Source: Galeopsis tetrahit (taxonomy: Eukaryota; Streptophyta; Magnoliopsida; Lamiales; Lamiaceae). Taken from it: a DNA stretch of 64,000 nucleotides. The translations under genes and the position numbers were made by a program. Below the pieces are notes generated by a model. That model searched no databases and was not told the origin of the DNA. It saw nothing but the letters and a program-made list of their open reading frames with translations. Location of the stretch: NCBI GenBank assembly GCA_963675135.1, contig OY776119.1, positions 11,633,156-11,697,155 of the forward strand. The letters are read 5' to 3'. Shown piece by piece: positions 10,943 to 22,145 of the stretch (position 1 is the stretch's first letter; every line of letters starts with the position of its first letter).

Positions 10943-13900
10943 TCATGTGCTTGGGTCCAAGAGTCCTAAGCTATAGCATAGGGTCTTGAATCTTTCTTCA
11001 GCTAGGGGCTTAGTCAAGATGTCTGCTCTTTGGATATCTGTGTGAATTTTCTCCATCTTGATGTCCTTCTTTTCAAGGTGGTCTCTTATAAAATGGTGTC
11101 GAATGTCGACATGCTTGCACCTTGTGTGGAGGACTGGATTTTGAGTGATGGCAATGGCACTGCTGCTGTCACAAAAGATAGGGACTTCTCTTGCCTCTAC
11201 ATTGTAATCTTTGAGTTGTTGAACTAACCAGAGTAGCTGACTACAACAACTTCCAGCTGCCATATATTCTGCTTCAGTTGTGGATATTGCAACTGAGATT
11301 TGTTTCTTAGAGAACCATGATATCAACTTGTTGCCTAGAAATTGACAGGTTCCTGATGTGGATTTCCTATCAATTCTGCATCCTCCATAGTCTGAGTCAG
11401 AATAGCCACTTAATTCTAGATTGTCATCAGCAGGGTACCATAGTCATAAGTTGACTGATCCTTTTAGGTACTTGAGAATCTTCCTTGCTGCTTCTAGATG
11501 ACTTTGCTTTGGGTTTGCTTGAAACCTAGCACATACTCCTACAGCAAATGTTATGTCTGGTCTGCTGGCTGTAAGGTATAGTAGAGATCCAATCAGTGCT
11601 CTATATTCAGCTTGATCAACTGCCTTTCCGGACTCATCTGGTTCCATTTTGAAAGATGTCATCATAGGAATCCTTGCAGTTTTGCTTTGTAGAGCTTTGA
11701 ATCTTTCTAGTAGATTCTTGGTATACTTGGACTGGTTGATGAAGATCCCTTCTGGACTCTGCTTGACTTGAAGTCCTAGGAAATAGTTCATCTCACCCAT
11801 CATGCTCATTTCGAATTTTCCTTGCATAAGTTCAGAGAACTTCTTGCACATCTCTTGATTGGGTGATCCAAATATAATGTCATCTACATATATTTGTACC
11901 ATTAGAATGTCTTCTCCTTCTTGTATTCTGAAGAGAGTTTTATCAACTTTGCCTTTTGTATATCCATTGTCAAGTAGGAATTGTGACAATGTGTCATACC
12001 AAGCTCTAGGGGCTTGTTTTAGACCATAGAGAGCCTTCTTCAGTCGATATACTTGATCACCTTTTTCAAATCCTGGAGGCTGCTCTACATATACTTCTTC
12101 TACCAGAATACCATTTAGAAAAGCACTTTTGACATCCATTTGGTATACTTTGAAGCCCATAAATGATGCATAGGCTAGAAATAGTCGAATGGCTTCTAAT
12201 CTGGCTACTGGAGCAAAAGTTTCATCATAGTCAATTCCTTCAGATTGTGAATATCCTTTTGCAACTAGCCTTGCTTTATTTCTAGTTATTACATCATTTT
12301 CGTCCTTCTTATTTTTGAATACCCACTTTGTTCCTACTACGTTGTGGTTTTCAGGACGATCTACCAATTCCCAGACTTCATTTCTTTCGAATTGGTTTAG
12401 TTCCTCTTGCATAGCAGTGATCCAATTGCTATCAGTCATTGCTTCTTCTATGTCAGCTGGTTCAATGTTGGAGAGGAAAGCACACCAGCAGAACATAGAT
12501 GATTGAGAATTCTGATTCAGTTGTCTTCTTGTCTTGACACCTGATTCTGCTCCTCCTAATATGAGGTTTGATGGATGATTGTTCCTCCATGTATGTCTTA
12601 CAGGAGTATCTGCATTAGATGAACTTGGATTCTCATCTGTTCTATTGCCATCAGGAGGGTTGACTTGATTTGGTCGATCATCATCTGTATCTTGAGTGTC
12701 AAAGAGATCATTCCCCCTTGCATTTGGGATTGTTGCATCTTGATTGTGGATAACTTGTTCAGCTTGAGTTTGAGATCTAGTGACTGGTCTGTGTGGTTTA
12801 TCTTCCTCTGGTTCTTTAGGGAATGGTTCATTGACTTCAATAAACTCATCAGACCTCTTCTTGATCACTAGTTTCTTCATCTGTTCTGCAGCTGAGGTTG
12901 TTTCTACTGCACTCTTTTCACAAGATTCATCAAAAACAACATGTGGTGTTTCTTCCACAAGAAGGGTACGTTTGTTGAATACCCTAAATGCTTTGCTAGT
13001 TGAGGAGTATCCCAAGAATATCCCCTCATCTGCTTTGGCATCAAAAGCATTCAACTTACTTTTCCCATTGTTGTGAATGAAACACTTACAACCAAATATA
13101 TGAAAGTAAGATACTCTAGGTTTTCTTCCTTTCCACAGTTCATATAGGGTTTTCTCATGAATTTTGTGAATACCTGACCTGTTTTGAGTGTGACAAGCTG
13201 TGTTGATAGCTTCTGCCCAAAGCTTCTTAGGAGTAGAGAATTCAACAAGGAGTGTTCTTGCAGCTTCTTTGAGTATTCTGACTCTTCTTTCAGCTACACC
13301 ATTTTGTTGTGGTGTTCTTGCTGCACTTGTCTCATGCTGAATACCATTAGAAGTACAATATGCAATAATATAGGAGTTAATAAATTCAGTGCCTTTGTCA
13401 CTTCTAATTTTCACAATAGGCTCTCCTTTCTCTACTTGGATCCTCTTTAACAGTTCAGGAAGCTTCTGCTGAGTTTCACTCTTCTTGTATAAGAAGATAA
13501 CCCAAGTAAACTTGGAGTAGTCATCTACAATAATAAGAGTGTATTTTCTTCCTGTTAGGGTGGTTGGAGTGATTGGTCCAAAGAGATCCATGTGTAACAG
13601 TTCAAGAACTCTGCTGGTTGATGCTGTCTTCTTGGTCTTGAAGGAGACCTTTGTTTGCTTTCCTTGTTGACATGCATCACAAACCTGATCTTTACAGTAG
13701 AGTTCAATAGGTAGACCATCAACTAAGGATTCCCTTGCTAACTTGTTCAGAGTCTTAAAGTTCAGATGACTAAGACGTTTGTGCCATAGCCAGCTGACAT
13801 CTTTAGGGCTTTTCACAAGCAGACATGTATCCTTAGGACAGCTGTTCCAATTTGCAAGATACATACTTCCCTTTCTAGATCCTGTTAGAAGGTTTTGTTT

Positions 13901-14233
13901 TGTTCTTTTATCACTTATGAGACATTCATCTTTAGAGAATTTAACTAAATAACCAGTGTCACAAAAATGAGAAACAGATAATAAATTAAACTTAAGACCT
14001 TCTACATATGATACATCATGTACCTCAATGTCACCATTTCTAAGGGTGCCATATCCTTTTGTGTTACCGTGCGCGTTATCACCAAAGAAGACTTTTGGAC
14101 CTTTCTTTTCTGTGTAGTTGGTCAGCAGGTCTTTGGTTCCAGTCATATGGGTTGAGCATCCACTATCTATGTACCATATCTCTCCTGCTAGACCTCCTTT
14201 TCTGTATAGGTCCCTCCTTTCCTGCAAGAAAGG
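10943..14233 (-). CDS. pol: pol polyprotein of element B (PR-IN-RT-RH), one nonsense codon
   Basis: The frame continues directly from gag after its TAA stop (14234-14236), so read-through or splicing rather than a frameshift would be needed for Gag-Pol. In order: aspartic protease (YIDSGCSTHMTG); HHCC zinc region (HKRLSHLN, CDACQQGKQ); integrase DDE core (LLHMDLFGP, SDKGTEF, QQNGVAERR); reverse transcriptase (MDVKSAFLNG, YGLKQAPRAW, catalytic YVDDIIFG); RNase H (TTEAEYMA, CDSSSAIAI). This order defines Ty1/copia. A single in-frame TGA at 11444-11446, in the linker before RNase H, stands where A and E have a glycine codon (NRGLWYP). Downstream the same frame is open to 10943. All other catalytic motifs look intact. 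Confidence 0.93.
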
Positions 14234-16639
14234 TTAAATCTTAGGTACCCATTTTGTTTTGGGTCCTTGGGTGTTAGTACTACCCTTGGGAACCCACATA
14301 TACATTGGTCGTTTGAACAACCTTGAGCACTTGAGTTGTTTCCCTCGGGCATCACAGAACCAAATCTTACCAGTTAACACCTTGGACTGATCTGATTTGT
14401 TGTTTGTGTCAGCTAAGTAATAGTCAAATGGTTTTCCTTTATAGGAGTGAACATACAATATCTTTTGACTAGTTACATTCGGCCTGGGTGCATTAGCTGG
14501 TCGATGCACACAATTATATGGACCATACTCTTCTGTTCTCACAATATCATAAGAGATAGGAGGTGCAAAGAGAACAGATTTGTTTGAAGAAGATTTCTTC
14601 TTCTTGGCTGGAGCAGCATACAGCTGAGACTGTCTCAGACGAGATGGTCTAGGCTGTTTGCTGTTCCTCTGTATAGGTTTGGGGTTAACTTTTATTTTAC
14701 CATTTTTGGTGTTGGAATAGTTAGCCTTAGTTGGTACAGATGCCTTTTGGTTCATATTGAGTTCATTGTGTTTAGAACACTCACCCTGTTCATGTGTCTG
14801 AGTAGTGCACTTGTTAGGTGTACTACCCCCAGCTGGAGAGGATGTTGATGGATTAAGTTCATAGCCAAAACCCATCTTATTGCCATTTGATCTATAATAT
14901 TCAGAGATACTTTCAATCGTAGTCGAAGCTTTATTGAACTCTGATATCTTTTGATTTAGGCATTCCTTCTCCTTTTCTAAGAGCTTGTGTGCTTGGAAGA
15001 GGTCATCGAACTTAGATTGTAGTATACGAAATTCCTTGGTTTCTAAGGCTTGAGTTTCTAACATCCCCTCATACAACTGAGTTATTGTGGTATTTTCTTC
15101 CTTAAGAAGTTCCACTTCTTTGGTCAGCCTTTCATTCATGGTGACTAACTCAGGGGTGTTATCAAACTTAACCTTTTTCAACCTAGCAATTTCTTTCCTT
15201 AAATCCTTATTCTCCTCTTCCACTTCTATAAAGGCTCTAGTGGCAATATCCAGATCACCTTTTACCTTTCTTAACGATTGATAATAGGTGTCTTCTGATT
15301 CGCCTTCAGATGAGTTTATGTCATCTGTTTGTGAGAAAATAGGTGAATGGAAAGTAGTAGTGTAGGAATTTACCTCATTTTCTCCTATGGCCATCATAGC
15401 TAGATCGTCTGAATCATCTGAGTAGATTTGACAGTCTGGTGATGTAGGAAGTTCATCACTTTGATATTCAGATTCTTCAGTCAGCATTGCTTGCTTATCT
15501 GAATTTCTTCTGTCTCTCCTTGGCCTTCTTTCTTCTTTGTCATCCAGCTCAGGGCATTCATAGACATAGTGTCCTGGTTTACGACAATTGAAGCATGCTC
15601 CAGGCTTTTGATTTGAATTGCCTTTCCTTGGAGGTGTGTCATCTCTTTTTCTGGAGCCTCGGCTGTCAGATGACTCCACATCCTTTCTAGGATGTCTTTC
15701 TGGTGTTCTTTCTCTGGAACCTCTGGAGGGTGAACTTGCTCTTCTATCTTTGTAGTTTCTATAGAACTTTCTATATTTGCTGTTGAGAGTGTTCATCCTT
15801 TCGAATCTCTTGATCATAAGAGCCATTTGTTCCTTCAGATTCATGTCTGATCCTTCACAGTCTTCTGTTTTCATAGAGGCCTTGCCAGATGAGGTGCTTG
15901 CAGCTTTTGTATTTGCTGCCTTGAAAGCTACAGTCTTGGATGTAGATGGAGTAGCAATAGGTTCATCATTTTCTGAGTTTTCTTCTCTTTCAAGATCATA
16001 TTCATGGGCTTTTAGATTCTGAAATAGAGTCTGTGCAGACCACTCCTTGATATCTTGAGTATCTTTGATGATGGTCTTCTTGAGTCTCCATTTCTTGGTT
16101 AGAGAGTCTAATATCTTTAGATTTTTCTCTCTATTTGTATATTTCTTGCCCAGAGATTCTATCTCATTGATGATCTTGGTAAATCTATTGTCTAGTTGAT
16201 CAATAGACTCTTCTGGTTGCATTTTGAAATGTTCAAACTTCTTGACTGCTGTTGTCAACTTGCTCTCCTTAATCAGCTCGGTTCCTTCACAGAGGAGTGC
16301 TAGAGCATCCCACATTTCCTTAGCTGTTTCACAATTGATTACTTTTGCAATGTACTCATTTGGAAGAGTTTGCATGATGTAATCTTGAGCAATGCTGTCA
16401 AGATTTGACTGCTTCATCTCTTCTGGTGTGAGATCCTTCATCGGCTTGGGGGCTAGTTCTCCAACTGGAACTTCTGGATCACCATTTGCAGTGTTGACTG
16501 CCATGATGGTGATTGGGCCTTCGGTGATTACTGACCACATCTTGTAGTGGACCGATGTGAGATTCTTCCTCATCCTGATCTTCCAGTAATCATAATCCTC
16601 AACTGAAAACTTAGGCAACTTACGCATATTAGCACTCAT
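14234..16639 (-). CDS. gag: gag of element B, 801 aa, intact
   Basis: I chose the ATG at 16639 (MSANMRKLPKFSVEDYDYW) because the gags of A and E start at the same distance before KFxxxDYDYW. The open frame extends 17 codons further up without an ATG. Residues ~1-215 are the copia capsid domain (UBN2/gag-pre type). A Ser/Arg/Lys-rich stretch precedes the zinc knuckle CFNCRKPGHYVYEC (near 15547-15588). After it come an acidic region, a coiled coil at about residues 460-590 and a basic tail ending GPKTKWVPKI. The product would form virus-like particles and package element RNA. At about 800 aa it is much longer than simple copia gags, as in sireviruses. Confidence 0.93.
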   Translation of the reverse strand: MSANMRKLPKFSVEDYDYWKIRMRKNLTSVHYKMWSVITEGPITIMAVNTANGDPEVPVGELAPKPMKDLTPEEMKQSNLDSIAQDYIMQTLPNEYIAKVINCETAKEMWDALALLCEGTELIKESKLTTAVKKFEHFKMQPEESIDQLDNRFTKIINEIESLGKKYTNREKNLKILDSLTKKWRLKKTIIKDTQDIKEWSAQTLFQNLKAHEYDLEREENSENDEPIATPSTSKTVAFKAANTKAASTSSGKASMKTEDCEGSDMNLKEQMALMIKRFERMNTLNSKYRKFYRNYKDRRASSPSRGSRERTPERHPRKDVESSDSRGSRKRDDTPPRKGNSNQKPGACFNCRKPGHYVYECPELDDKEERRPRRDRRNSDKQAMLTEESEYQSDELPTSPDCQIYSDDSDDLAMMAIGENEVNSYTTTFHSPIFSQTDDINSSEGESEDTYYQSLRKVKGDLDIATRAFIEVEEENKDLRKEIARLKKVKFDNTPELVTMNERLTKEVELLKEENTTITQLYEGMLETQALETKEFRILQSKFDDLFQAHKLLEKEKECLNQKISEFNKASTTIESISEYYRSNGNKMGFGYELNPSTSSPAGGSTPNKCTTQTHEQGECSKHNELNMNQKASVPTKANYSNTKNGKIKVNPKPIQRNSKQPRPSRLRQSQLYAAPAKKKKSSSNKSVLFAPPISYDIVRTEEYGPYNCVHRPANAPRPNVTSQKILYVHSYKGKPFDYYLADTNNKSDQSKVLTGKIWFCDARGKQLKCSRLFKRPMYMWVPKGSTNTQGPKTKWVPKI

Positions 16640-16756
16640 GTTGTATGAGTTTTCGAAAACAAGTTTTTCAAAAGAAAAAGATCTGTTCAAGAGGACTACA
16701 GAGAGACTCCCTCAAGTCTTCTGATAATCTAGAGACAGTAGTCTGTTAGAACCAAT

Positions 16757-16768
16757 GCTCCGATACCA
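16757..16768 (-). promoter_or_regulatory. Primer-binding site of element B
   Basis: On the - strand TGGTATCGGAGC starts two bases after the LTR. It matches initiator tRNA-Met except A to G at base 8, which still allows a G-U pair. A and E have the exact sequence. Confidence 0.88.
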
Positions 16769-16770
16769 CT

Positions 16771-18224
16771 TGTTGGTCCCTGAACGAGTAGTGAATGGGA
16801 TTAAAGTCTAGAGGGGAGGGGTGAATAGACTTTAAAACTTTTTCAAGAGAGTTGGGAACCTCTTCTGATTGCTATGTCAACTGGACTACAAGTCTGCTGG
16901 TCCAGATGACTATAGTGATCTGATAGAGGAGGTTATATGCGGAATTATGGTAGGCCTTGTTTAGACTCGTTCTTTTGTTTCTTGTGAAAGTGTTTAACTT
17001 GTTTTCTTTAATGAAAGTACTCAGCTGATGCTGGTTTGAAAGCCGTGGCCTTGTTTTGAAGAATATTGAAATCACAGTATGCACTATATAATAGTTAATG
17101 AAATGACAGAATGTAAAGTGCAATAAGTAAATAACACCAGGTTTATAGTGGTTCGGATATACGATCCTACGTCCACTCTCACGTCCTAACGTGATATTTA
17201 ATCCCTTTAATTTACCGCAAATTACAAGGGTCTTGACCTTTACAGTCCCAAGGATAGGACTTTGAGATCTGAGCCGTCCTAACAGCTACGGTCTCCACAA
17301 GTGATTGTAAGCACTTGCACTTTGAGGGTTTAAAAAACTTTAACCTTTCGGAGAGGGTTTGGGGTTTTTGAAGTGTATCCAACTAATGGTTCAAGCTTAT
17401 AATTTGCTTAACCACTTTGCCTAAAACAAATGATATACAATATGAACAGGTTTCAGGTTCTTATGGGTTGGATAGAAATCACTTAAGAGCTATGGATAAT
17501 CTAATGGATTCTGGCTCTTTGAGAACTCTTGGGACAATATGACTTTAGCTTGATTGCTTGCTAGACTTGTTGAATTCTCTCATTGTGACTTCGTACTTGT
17601 GATTTCTCATCCTCTTGTATTTATAGTGGTGATTGCTTGCAACTAGCCGTTGGAGTTGACTAGCCGTTGGGGCAATCTTTCCATAATGGCTTGATTCTTT
17701 GATTCCAGTCGCTTGATTGCTTCAATCCTGGGATCATGTCAATCTTCTAAATAAGGTAGGTCTTTGTTTAAACTGTAAGATGACTTTGGAATCAGCCGAG
17801 TCCTGGAAGAACACATAGTCTTCTGATCTGTACTTCTAGTCTTCTGACTACTCTTCTGGCCTTGCGTCTTCTGTCTTTTGATATCAGCAGAGTAAAACTC
17901 TTCTGATCTGGCAATTCTTTGTCCTGCTTTAGGCCATCTTCAATCTGGGACTCCATCAGTCAAGTAGGTATACAAGCACCTTACTTAACTGGTCTTCAAG
18001 GATCTCCTAGTCTTCATGTCTTCTACTCTTCTCATCTTGAGGGAGCGCATGTAAGCCTGGACTGTGCTGATCAGCTGATATCTATACAGTTGATCACACA
18101 AGACTAGTCTAAGCTGTTCTATACAAAGTCAGCTGATCCTATTACATTTATAAACTCTAAGTGATTTGGCCATCAAAACTATTCTAACATCAAGTGGGGC
18201 TTAGGGTGAATTTATATCCCAACA
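16771..18224 (-). repeat. 5' LTR of element B
   Basis: 1,454 bp, TG...CA, same length as 3650-5103 with about 16 substitutions. It carries TATAAATA (- strand) at 17618-17625. Confidence 0.96.
17618..17625 (-). promoter_or_regulatory. TATA box in 5' LTR of B
   Basis: TATAAATA on the - strand, roughly 850 bp before the LTR end that meets the primer site. It is the likely promoter of the genomic RNA and is unaltered relative to the 3' copy. Confidence 0.6.
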
Positions 18225-18229
18225 TTTGA
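18225..18229. repeat. Target-site duplication of element B, right copy
   Basis: TTTGA, a perfect copy of 3645-3649. Confidence 0.96.
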
Positions 18230-21215
18230 AATATAATCTTCTTTTTGTTTCCCAATTCTGTGATCGTGGTTATAAAGTACAATTTAAAAGTGCTAGATGT
18301 GAAATAATTGATAATCGAACAAACACTACTCTACTCATTCGAATCAGACAAGGCAGTGTGTATATTGTGAATTGGAATAGCTGTCCAAGGGACACTTGTC
18401 TTCTTACTAAAAGCCCTAAGGAGATCAGTTGGCTTTGGCATAGACGCCTTTGCCACGTGAACTTTAAGGTGATTAATAAGATTGCAAGAGATGACCTCGT
18501 TAAAGGTATTCCCAACGAAGTCTATTTCAAGCCACAAATATGCGACGCTTGCCAAAAAGGTAAGCAGGTAAAGGTTTCTTTCAAATCTATCCCTACTATC
18601 TCAACTAGCAAAGTATTGGAACTATTGCATATGGATTTGCATGGTCCCATCGCTCCTCCAACTTTGAATGGAAGAAGATACACTCTTGTTGTAATCGACG
18701 ATTACTCTAAGTTCACTTGGGTAGTCTTCCTTCACAAGAAGAGTGACACTCAAACTCTTCTACCAGATTTGTTGAAGAAACTGCAAATTGAGAAAGGACT
18801 ACCTATTGTTAAAATTCGTAGTGATAAGGGCACTGAATTCATTAACACCTATATTAACGATTATTGTTCTAAAAGTGGTATCCAACACCTTACTAGTGCA
18901 ACAAGAACACCACAACAGAATGGTGTTGCTGAAAGAAGGAACCGAACTTTCAAAGAGGCCTGTAGAACGATGCTTGCCGAATTCAACACTGCTTGCCACA
19001 CTCAGAACAGATGTGCGATCAACAAGGTGTTAGGTAAGACTCCATATGAGGTATGGAAGGGACGTAAACCTAGAGTTTCATATTTTCATATATTTGGATG
19101 CAAGTGTTTAATCCATAACAATGGGAAAAGTAAGTTGAATGCTTCGATGCTAAAGCAGACGAGGGGATATTCTTAGGATACTCCTCTACAAGCAAAGCAT
19201 TTAGGGTATTTAACTACTCGACTCTTTATGTGGAAGAGACACCACATATTATGTTCGATGAACATTTGTAGGACCCTTCTATCCACAAGACAAGTGGTAG
19301 TTCCAAACCACAATCAGACACAGAAACAGAAGTCTACGAATCTATTCAAATCTACAATCCATACCTGAATATTCTTAAAGATTCAAAAGATGCTGATAAG
19401 GTAAAGGATAAAAGTAAGACTACTAGACCAGTAGACATGCCGGTTCTAGTAGACTCTACTCCTCTCACTAAGTCTGCTAAGTCAGTTAATGAAGTCATGA
19501 ATGATAGTGTTGATATCATGCTTGTTAAAACTAGGAATACATGGAAAACTGCTCAAGCATCAAAAAACATTACTGGTTACTCTACTGTTGGTGTTAAGAC
19601 TAGACGACAACTCTTTGAGTCACAAGAATAGACTAGTCAATCTCCTTTCTGCTGGTGTTGTTTCCTCTCTGCTATTGAGCCAAAAACTGTTAATGAGGCA
19701 TTGGCTGATAGTAATTGGATCATTGCCATGCAAGAAGAGTTGAACCAATTTGTTCTAAATGACATTTGGGAACTTGTCGATAGACCAGTACACCATAACG
19801 TAGTTGGCACCAGATGGATTTTCAAAAACAAGAAAGATGAGAATGATTTGGTTGTGAGAAACAAGGCTAGACTAGTGGCCCAAGGTTATTCACAAGCTGA
19901 AGGCATAGACTACGATGAGACCTTCGCTCCTGTCGCTAGACTAGAAGCTATTACATTGTTTCTTGCATATGCATCATATATAAGGTTCACTGTGTTTCAG
20001 ATGGATGTTAAAAGTGTGTTTCTTAATGATATTCTTGTGGAGGAAGTTTATGTTGAACAGCCCCCTGGTTTCGAAGTCAAAGGGAACCAAGTCTACAAGC
20101 TAAAGAAGGCACTCTACGGTCTTAAGCAAGCACCACGAGCCTGGTATGATACTCTCTCTCTCTCTCTTTTCTTATTAGAAAATGGTTTTACTAAGGGAAA
20201 AGTCGATCGAACTTTGTTCAGAAGACAAGAAGGTAATGACATCCTTCTAGTTCAAATTTACGTGGATGACATCATTTTTGGGTCACCCAACAAAACCATG
20301 AGTGAAAACTTTTCAAAGCTCATGCAAAGTAAATTTGAAATGTCCATGATGGGTGAGATGAATTATTTTCTTGGACTTCAAGTAAAACAGACCGATGATG
20401 GCATTTTCATCAATCAAGCTAAGTACATTAGAAATATACTTGAGAAATATGGTCTCAAAACCTGCAAATCTGTTGGAGTACCTATGCTACCTACCTACAA
20501 AATGGACCCTGACGAGCAAGGTAAGTCTATTGATCAATCTTACTACCGTGGCTTAATTGGTTCTTTACTCTACTTGAATGCCAGTAGACCGGACATTACA
20601 TTCCCAGTGGGTGTTTGTGCACGGTTTCAGGCAAACCCCAAAGAAAGTCATCTGGAAGCTGCCAAAAGGATATTGAGATATCTTAAGGGAACCATTAATC
20701 GAGGGTTATGGTATCCTAAAGACGACGATATATTTTTGAGTGGCTTTTCAGATTCGGACTTTGGAGGTTGTAGAATTCATAGGAAGTCAACTTCTAGTAC
20801 ATGTCAATTTCTTGGTTCAAAACTCATATCATGGTTTTCAAAAAAGCAGACAAGTGTAGCAACCTCTACTACTGAAGCAGAGTATATGGCTACACGAAGT
20901 TGTTTTAGTCAAATACTTTGGCTTATTCAACAATTGAGAGACTACAATATTGTAGAATCGAATGTACCTATATTTTGTGACAGTAATAGTGCTATTGCTA
21001 TTACTCAAAGCCCTGTTTTGCATACTCATTGTAAACATGTAGATGTAAAACATCACTTTATCCGTGATCATGTTGAAAAGAAGAACATTCGTATGGAAAA
21101 GATTCATACTGACATTCAGAGAGCTGACATTCTTACAAAACCTTTAGCTGAGACTCGATTTCGTGAGTTATGTGTTAGTTTAGGATTGATTGATCTTGAC
21201 CCTACTTGTGCATAG
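18225..21215 (+). pseudogene. pol: pol of element A, integrase-RT-RNase H part
   Basis: The frame resumes after B. Up to ~19140 it holds the pre-integrase zinc region (HRRLCHVNF, CDACQKGKQ) and the integrase core (LLHMDLHGP, SDKGTEF, QQNGVAERR). A 1-nt deletion near 19145 shifts the frame; stops follow at about 19268-19270 and 19629-19631. From 19701 the RT and RNase H frame is open to 21215, with YVDDIIFGSPNK, YGLKQAPRAWY and TTEAEYMA. A CT-rich run at 20150-20168 has expanded, duplicating Ser-Leu before FLLENGF. It is homologous throughout to the pol of B and E. Dead as a polyprotein, though the RT domain alone is intact. Confidence 0.92.
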
Positions 21216-21976
21216 TTCTGTACTAACAAGACAGGTACATCATACTTCTAAAGACTACAGACGAGATGAGAAGCGTTATTCACATTACCCAGATCGCATT
21301 CAGAATCAATGGAAACCAGGTACACAAGGCTAGAGGAGGATGACCTAACAACCCGACGAGGAAGCTGGTAAAGCTGAGGGTAATATTAGAGAGAATGTAC
21401 ATTTAAGGGGGAATCTATGATTTCTTAAATAACCTTATGCTGACTCATAATTTGTGAAGTCGTCTTACTCGAAACCTTGTCTGTAATGCCTTATAGAACC
21501 AATCTCATAATTATTGCTCTACCTTTACTATTGCGTACTGCTCTAATAAGATAGACAGGAAAGATCGCGCAAGTATCAAACAAGACGGACATGGTCAAAA
21601 AGGGAAACTCGACTAGTCCAGACGAGTAACTACCAGTCTAGTCTGATGAGTTCATGTCAAAGAAGAGATAAGTACTTCATGTTCTATAATATTGTCTAAG
21701 TGTTGGAAAGTAAAATCAAGGGTATTATTGTGATAAGGATGAATATTGGAAACCTAGAGTTGGATTTATACACCCCAGTTAATGAGGCACGTATAACTAG
21801 CCCTTCCCGCCCAAAACTCCTGACCTAAGTTAGATGAGTACACTCCTCTAACCTAAGCCAATAGCAAAGGCGGATTCCAAAATATTCAATCCTAATTCAC
21901 ATAATATTCTAGAATCCACAACAATATTTGAAACGTCTCAACTCCTCCTATAGCCTAGACTTGAGATTAAATCTCA
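21216..21976 (+). other. Non-coding spacer of A between pol and third ORF
   Basis: I see no ORF. It contains the internal purine tract (21402-21420) and a stretch (about 21700-21860) that is clearly similar to the region upstream of D's third ORF (about 57440-57600, reversed), with shared TTGGATTTATACACCCC and GATGAGTACACTCCTC. Confidence 0.75.
21402..21420 (+). promoter_or_regulatory. Internal polypurine tract after A pol
   Basis: TTTAAGGGGGAATCTATGA lies about 190 nt after the pol stop. It is near-identical to the tract at the matching place in B and similar to the terminal tract at 27120-27133. Confidence 0.55.
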
Positions 21977-22145
21977 ACCGTTCTTTTAAAAAACTTGATC
22001 GTATAAAACCCAAAATTCAGAAAATTACTCCTCACATTTTCTAAAACCTCTCAATATTTTCTAACTCTCAAACCTACCTTTCATCAAAAATTTCTTATTC
22101 ATACTTTTGTGTTTGATCAAATCCTTAAATCCTAATTATTTCATC
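21977..22145 (+). promoter_or_regulatory. Promoter-like leader upstream of A's third ORF
   Basis: CAACCGTTC (about 21977) and GATCGTATAAAACCC (TATA box about 22002-22008) are followed by ~135 nt of CT-rich leader to the ATG at 22146. The layout is as in B and D. Confidence 0.45.

Larger units (their letters stand above)
3650..18224 (-). mobile_element. Element B: nearly intact sirevirus-like copia retrotransposon nested in A
   Basis: The 14,575-bp element lies in reverse orientation. It is bounded by two 1,454-bp LTRs (TG...CA) and a perfect TTTGA duplication. Its own order is LTR (16771-18224), primer site, gag, pol, third ORF, polypurine tract, LTR (3650-5103). Gag and the third ORF are open throughout; pol has one internal TGA. 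The LTRs have equal length and I counted about 16 substitutions (~1.1%), which points to a recent insertion, younger than host element A. Confidence 0.96.
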
